Origin: Holacanthus passer
Lineage: Eukaryota > Chordata > Actinopteri > Pomacanthidae
Length of the DNA stretch: 64,000 bases
Reading direction: 5' to 3'
Assembly (NCBI GenBank): GCA_025331565.1
Contig: JAFREQ010000091.1
Span: 938,001 to 1,002,000, forward strand
Shown one piece after another: positions 58,428 through 64,000 of this stretch. The first letter of the stretch is position 1. Each line of letters opens with the position of its first letter. Both the position numbers and the translations under genes were made by a program. The notes under the pieces were generated by a model, which saw only the letters and a list, made by a program, of their open reading frames with translations, did no database searches and was not told the DNA's origin.

Positions 58428-58428
58428 A
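58371..58428. repeat. (TC)n/(CA)n compound microsatellite
   Basis: TC units followed by CA units. They produce the arginine/glutamate/valine/cysteine-rich start of a minus-strand open frame that is not a gene. Confidence 0.95.
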
Positions 58429-59270
58429 CTTGGCTGGCTGCACTTGTGAGGCCTTTCAACATTTAAAAGTAGAGTCTGTTGCCCAGAAAATTACGCAGCT
58501 TATATTTATACTTTGAAATGAACAGCAGAGGACATTGTGATAATTAATGTGTGATCTTGGTGCAAAAGCACACAGCATTCACAGCAAATGAGTGGTTGTA
58601 TCAAATGATGAATATCACAATGTGACTGGTTTAAAGGGGAGCTTGATGGCGCTGATAGTTAATTTAAGAGGAGTGAAATGATTCTTATAAATAGCCAAAG
58701 TGCATTAAAAGTGAGCAGCTACAGACTAATATGCAGGTTGATTGTGGGGATGCCAGCATCACAGCGATCATACTGAAATTAAATGACATTGAACGCAGAA
58801 TGGCTGGATTGATCAAAGTCGGCAATTACCACCCACAAAAGATGGTTGTGCCCAATGTGAAAGTCCTTCAGTCTGACATTGGTTAGGACAAAGGCTTTGG
58901 GAGAGGAGGCAGGTTTCAGTTGGAGCTGGAGGATTTAGTGGGGAATGAAAAATGATTTAACAGAACCAACAGGTCATCAAACTTTAACAACAAGAAAAGG
59001 TCATTTGTCATTTCCTTTGAAAGTGGCCCATTTTAGTGTCTTCTGATCTACTGCCCTGGCAGGACAGCTTTTGTTATTGACTTCCAACACCACTACTCCA
59101 CCTCTATGGTTAAAGTTTGGTTACACAAAAAGAGAGGTACTAGGTTAAATCTTGGAATGGTCATGGTTAACAGAAGTCCACATTGAATGCTGTTAGGAGA
59201 CAGGATACTCTCACATCAAGTGATGATGAATGACGAATGAAGACGAAGGAAAAGATTTAAAAGAAAATAC
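58429..59270. other. Repeat-free stretch, possible conserved non-coding DNA
   Basis: About 400 bases (58480-58880) show no repeat wording, balanced composition and several TAATTAAT/ATTAAAT motifs. Whether they are conserved cannot be told from one sequence. Confidence 0.25.
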
Positions 59271-59279
59271 TGACTTGAT

Positions 59280-59690
59280 TACCCTCAACTCCTCAAACAG
59301 ATCATTCCAGAGTGCTCTGACAGCAAAGGCATGATCCCATGTCGTCTTAAATCTAGACACAGGAAAAGCCAGCAGGTTCAGACTCAGGTCCAAGGATTTG
59401 CACACAGGTTAGTGAGTCTTTAAAGTAATGAATAAAATCTTAATATCAATTCTAAAACAGATGGGGATCCAGTGTAGTGATCCTAAAATTGGAATAATAT
59501 GCTGTCTTTTAACGGTTTTAGTTGTTACTAGTTAGAAGTATATTGTTCTACTTAGAGACCACTGAGTGATTTCTGGCTTACACCTGTTAAAAGACCACTG
59601 CTGTCATCCAGTCACAAAGAGACAGGTATGTGTCACAACTTTTGCATCTTTAAAACAGAAAACTAGAAGCACGCTGACATAATATTTCAA
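59280..59690 (+). repeat. Interspersed fish repeat
   Basis: TTCCAGAGTGCTCTGACAGC, AAAGGCATGATCCCATGTCG, GACACAGGAAAAGCCAGCAG, CCAGTGTAGTGATCCTAAAA and TCATCCAGTCACAAAGAGAC appear in the order of a very common teleost repeat. Related wording occurs at 62617-62950. Confidence 0.6.
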
Positions 59691-59722
59691 ATTAATGACT
59701 CAATGAATGAAAAAAAAAACAC

Positions 59723-60260
59723 CTACATTGTTTGACCACTGGCTTGATGATTGTTGGCAATAGCACCAACATATTGCTTGATCTGTGCATGCAGTTGTCT
59801 GGGCCAATGTGTTCCTTGTTGACTAAACCTTCTACACCAACCTCCTGATGGGGCCTTTGTCACAGTACAGGTTGTACTGGAAAACAGATTTGTTGTTGCT
59901 GATTTAATGAATGCCCTCATGCTGCCATCAGCAGAAAAGGATGCAGACCTGACCACTGTGGGCCTAACTTCACTTGTCTCCCGAAGTGTAGACTCCTTCG
60001 ACTGGGTGGTAGGAGCCGGGTTAGGCATCGTCTTGCAATGTCAACCATGCACTGAGCTCGGCATTGGTAACAAATAGACGCAGACAGAAACATAAATACT
60101 TTGAGGGCAAAGATTGTTCACTGTCCATCATGGTCTCAACAAAAAGTTCCTTGCTACCAGCAGCACAACTTTCTCCTCTCCTTCTCCGTCCTCTATTGTC
60201 TCTCTGGTGTACATTAGGTATATTAAATGCATTAAGACCTGTACTTTTAATGTTTGGCAA
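59723..60260 (-). other. Two adjoining unrecognised minus-strand open frames
   Basis: Frames 60260-60021 (79 codons) and 60028-59723 (101 codons) overlap by eight bases in different phases. The second reads PSGGWCRRFSQQGTHWPRQL and HAQIKQYVGAIANNHQASGQ. The composition looks more protein-like than its surroundings, but no family, promoter or splice signal is recognised. A frameshifted transposon protein is possible. Confidence 0.25.
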
Positions 60261-60784
60261 CCAATCAGCACAATTAATGACAGCCTGTCAATACCAGGAT
60301 TCTACCACCTTTCCACCTGACAGCAATTATCAGTCATTATGTGCACATCCACGAGAGGTCACCTGTTAGGAAAACAGAAATCAAGTGTTTAAAGAAACAG
60401 CCAATGCTGTCATTATCTCTGATGTGGACATGGAGCAGATGTAGGATTTTTTTCTTTCCAGATTTGATGTTTTCCACTATTGATGAAGCAGCCAATAACA
60501 GCACAGCGTGATCAATGTAGCTTGGGCATTTACAGGAGGGAATACATTTAGGCATGTTAAGAAAACTGGAGTAAATTTCATCTGTAAAAGTTTTTAGGCT
60601 ATTAGGCTCACATACTATAATCATTGTCTCAATTTCATTTTGATATATAACATGTAGCAGGTGCTATAGGATCTCCTGAACATAATTCTTCGTGAAAAAA
60701 AACACTTTGTACAGTATGGTGTGAACATCCATGGGAAAATCATTTCGGCAAACAATGATGTGAGGGCAAATAGCAATTGTGACC
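60261..60784. other. No recognisable feature
   Basis: AT-rich DNA. Confidence 0.4.
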
Positions 60785-60788
60785 TTAA

Positions 60789-60957
60789 CCCTTTATAGGG
60801 CACTCATTAAAATACAAATTCAAGAAATTCAAGAATTCAACCTTACAGTGTTATTGGAGGACATAACAAAACTTTATTTCTGTAATTTTTTTTTTTTTTT
60901 TTACAATTTTTCAGTGTGTAAAGTGTGTGGAAATATAGTCACTTGTCCGATAAAGGG
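60789..60957 (-). mobile_element. piggyBac-type MITE, copy 2 (inverted)
   Basis: A 169-bp element lies between TTAA sites (60785-60788 and 60958-60961). It is collinear with 54837-55004 on the opposite strand: CACTCATTAAAATACAAATT matches the reverse of copy 1's right end, and GTTATTGGAGGACATAACAA matches its interior. Ends CCCTTTATAGGGCACTC and CTTGTCCGATAAAGGG. Confidence 0.78.
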
Positions 60958-60961
60958 TTAA

Positions 60962-61270
60962 GGTAGTAATACGTCAGAAAAAAATTGTATTGGCTTTGGC
61001 TCTGTTCAGATTTGTGTACAAGGTTTAGACCAACCTGTAAATGGATATACACAGAGACCCTGTCCTTCAAAGCAAAACAAGAAAAAAATGACAATACATC
61101 AACCACTGGACCAGCACCTACCCTGGGGGAAAATATACCTGAAAAAAAAAAAAAGTAAAAATATTGTTTGTCCTACACCCAACGATTAATCCTGAATTAT
61201 TCTCATACAGAAGTGAGGAGCACACTCCTTCTAAACACGGCTGTTTCAAGCCAGTATGGAAATACAGAAT
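60962..61270. other. No recognisable feature
   Basis: AT-rich DNA with an A run near 61142-61154. Confidence 0.4.
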
Positions 61271-61322
61271 TACACACACATGCATGCACACACACACTCT
61301 CTCTCTCTCACGCACACACACA
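61271..61322. repeat. (CA)n/(CT)n compound microsatellite
   Basis: CA, CT and CA blocks with interruptions. Confidence 0.95.
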
Positions 61323-62616
61323 CTATCTCAGTCTTTCATGGCTCTCTACTGCAGGTCTCATCATTAGGTTTGTGGAAAGTATTACCCTCTCTACCTCCAT
61401 CTATTAAACACCTGAGTGATAGTGAGCTTCTCTCATGGCCATGCTCCGCTCACCAGCTCCCAGTGCTCATGACAAATTCTTAACAATGCTCATGTTTCAG
61501 GGCTTGGAATTAGATATAAATGCAGTCACTTACAGACTTTTATTGCATGTACACTATTGCCCTCTTATTCCAATCAAGGCATATTCTGCTCTCTCCTCAG
61601 GGGTCCATAAGGCATGAGCATCAGAATCTTTCTCTGCCCTCAGGCCTGGCTGACTGACTCTAATGCTCACATGAAATTATAATCACTTAGCAGTCATGTC
61701 TGAATGTGTGTGACATACAGTTTTCTTAGTTTTACAGTTGTCTGTTTTGTAATGAAAGTGTATGGCTAAAAGCTTGAGACCTGCCGGTCTGAATGGACCC
61801 CTGCTCAAAGATTAACAAACAAGCGACTTGAAGTGAATTTTAACATCAACATTTTTGTATGTTAAGCAAAAAAAACAAAACAAGTCAATCTTTTTTTTTT
61901 TTTGGATCAGCTGGCTGCACAGTTTGTCTACTACATTAAGTTAAGGTTGGCAGAGGGACTAAAAATAAAATGATAGATTCAATACAACAGGCCATTAAGC
62001 AACTTATTTAGTTTATTGGCCACATTGGTTTTGACTCACGGATGGCAGGCCGTAACGTAATAACAGAGAGTGTTTACACATCATCACCAATGTAAACCAA
62101 ACTTTGACACACAAGCAAGAGTGAAATAAGCATGTATGTGTGTGATTTTGGCCAAGTAGCACAAATGTATGCATCTGTTTGTGCCTCTGCTTCTTTTTTC
62201 ATAAAAATGCAGTAACATTCAAAAGCTTGGAATCACTTGCCACAATGGCTTGATTAGGTACAATCAGATGATTGAGAGGACTACTCTATATTTTTGAAAG
62301 GTCATTCATGCTTGTAGGTTGTAGAAAGTCCACTTTACCAGTAGATGTTATTTTGTATAATGATTTGCACATGGAGAACAAAACAATGTACAATGGTTCA
62401 ACCACACTGACGACTGAATGGACAGAAGGAGACAAAGATGCCTCTGAGCAACAGTTCAATAAGAATACAAGAAATCACCAGTCCCTGGTAAAAGAAATTC
62501 GAAGCTTAGTATCAAAAATCTGTGAAGATTTAAATAGAAACAGGATCATGTTTCAGTGTCAAATGCACAATAATGGTCATGACAAGCTGGAATTAACAGG
62601 CGTGTTGCTTTAGGCA
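61323..62616. other. No recognisable gene
   Basis: Mostly AT-rich DNA. ACATTCAAAAGCTTGGAATC (62214-62233) resembles the terminus wording of a Tc1-like transposon, and the open frame 62272-62613 (113 codons) lies just after it, but no transposase motif is visible. Confidence 0.3.
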
Positions 62617-62950
62617 AGACAGCTTTATTTATAGAGCGCATTTCATTACAAAGACACTCAATGTGCTTTTTAAAAGGACACATTAGAAACATCAAACATA
62701 CTGTATGCAACACAGTGGTGTAACAGTAAAATTAATTAGAATAACATATATTTATACATGCAAATGTACACGCAAACACACACGCTCACTGTTCATAGGC
62801 CTGAGAAAACATGAAGGTTTTGAGCTTAGTGGTATTGGACAGTCGTGTCCAGGTCTCCACTGCTGTCAGCCCATGCTGGGCAAAATGTCACAAGTGAGTC
62901 GATGTCCCATTTGGAGTTTACACAGTCTGGTGGCGAGGTAGTGGAGTGGG
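62617..62950 (+). repeat. Interspersed fish repeat fragment
   Basis: AGCTTTATTTATAGAGCGCA, ACACTCAATGTGCTTTTTAA and CCTGAGAAAACATGAAGGTT resemble the start of a widespread teleost repeat related to that at 59280-59690. Confidence 0.45.
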
Positions 62951-64000
62951 GCCATGCTAGCATAGCCCATAGGCTGAAAACAAGTCAACTAGGCTAGCAA
63001 GGAGCTGTCAAAGCCGCAGGCAGTCAATCATTGCAAACTCAGAAGTCCAATCAGGACACAATAAATTATTGGAAAATATATAAAGAATAAAAAATCCATC
63101 TAATACCACAGTTTCTTGAAAAGTAAAATTGATCATAGAGCTGAAAGATAAAGAAAGATGACAATGACAGTAAGTGAGTCAGAAGCGCTGAGTGTGTGTG
63201 TGTGTGTCTGTGTGTGTGTGTGAAAGACCTTTAAGGCGGAGGAAAGACTGTGGTTGCCAATTTTGTGAACAAGAACAAATGTTCCTGTTTTCTGCCACTC
63301 CTGCTCAAGCTTTATCATGTCAAACCTTTGCAGCTGGATGCAGAGAAGACAACTGTGCAAAGCAAAGCAAAGCTGTTGTTAAAACATCAAAAAAGGAATA
63401 GAAGGTTTGTCTAGGGTTAGAGCTACTGGAATTGGATCGTGCAATATCAGCTGGTGGACTGGTGGAGTTTAAACCTATTCAATCTGCTCACTGCAGAAGG
63501 CCCAAAGAAAATTCCCAAAATATTTAGAGGCCAATTGCACTTTTGTGGTTCAATAATGATCTCAGTTCAATTACACTTTTCTGAACTGAAACATTTAAAA
63601 TGTAAGGGTATTTGTGGGTTAAAATGGTTACAACAGTATTGTCCACTGTTGAGCAACACTGTGGGGGCATCAACCTATTCTTCTTTTGGGGCAAAAACTG
63701 TTTCAAATGTGAATAATACATTTGCTGTCTGAATTATTATGATTCTTTATTATTACACAGGTCAGTTTCACTTCAAGTAAAACAACTTCATAACATAAAT
63801 AATTTAACTGATTATGGAGGATGGAATATACACATGTGCTTGTTTGAGTAAGGGTCACATCCACGCATTTCTGAAAGTTGTGACAACTGCAGACATATGA
63901 ACATAAATACATGTACTGAACATAGCTATAATCATTTGTCAACCACACTGTGTATCACATCTGGAAAAAAAAAAAAAATTTATAAACGTATTTCACAACC
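62951..64000. other. GT microsatellite; otherwise no recognisable feature
   Basis: 63191-63222 is an interrupted GT repeat. The remaining sequence to the window end is AT-rich with no recognised gene. Confidence 0.4.

Noticed and set aside
58371..58428. Arg/Glu and Val/Cys repeat peptide
   Set aside because: Translation of TC and CA microsatellites.

Overview
This window looks like intergenic or intronic DNA from a bony fish, probably a percomorph teleost. It is AT-rich and full of CA/GT microsatellites. It carries relics of fish-typical transposon families: L2, L1/Tx1-like, Rex1-like and RTE-like LINEs, Tc1-like DNA transposons, hAT and piggyBac MITEs, and solo-LTR-like elements with TG...CA ends. 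The species assignment is inferred from remembered repeat families, not from a search. I recognise no intact protein-coding gene and no convincing host exon series. Almost all open frames are short, AT-rich or simple-sequence artefacts.

The only clear functional-type genes are tRNAs. Positions 5790-6828 hold a decaying tandem array whose repeat unit is a tRNA-Arg(CCT) followed, usually after exactly 6 nt, by an initiator tRNA-Met. One iMet copy (5790-5861) folds completely and has a Pol III TTTT stop. One Arg copy (6722-6794) is full length but damaged in the T loop. One full-length iMet-like copy (6267-6338) carries a CGT anticodon. The rest are fragments. This array is the most interesting signal I see.

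Layout. 1-5.7 kb: tRNA-Asn relic, a solo LTR with a 5-bp target duplication (1340-1956), unremarkable DNA. 5.8-6.8 kb: the tRNA array. 7-12 kb: low-information DNA with microsatellites. 12.1-16.9 kb: a Tc1 end, a 5'-truncated L2 LINE (13188-15376) inserted in an older paired repeat, and a Tc1 transposase C-terminal relic. 17-25 kb: mostly unique-looking DNA, a solo-LTR-like element with an internal 19-bp minisatellite (20483-21477) and two unrecognised coding-like stretches. 25.3-38.8 kb: RTE-like, Rex1-like and L1-like LINE relics, the last split by a solo-LTR-like element and a second LINE tail. 42.2 kb: a Tc1 transposase relic. 47-50.5 kb: small tandem repeats and two more LTR-like pieces. 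53.8-56.0 kb: a probable LTR-type element holding a 306-bp hAT MITE with a perfect 8-bp target duplication and a 168-bp piggyBac-type MITE. A sister copy of the latter lies inverted at 60.8 kb. The final kilobases hold further interspersed-repeat pieces.

There is no operon-like cooperation among genes here. The window is best read as a transposon graveyard with one tRNA array. Long stretches without recognisable repeats (for example 17.0-17.4, 28.1-28.4, 39.2-39.5 and 58.5-58.9 kb) are candidates for conserved non-coding DNA that only alignment can test.
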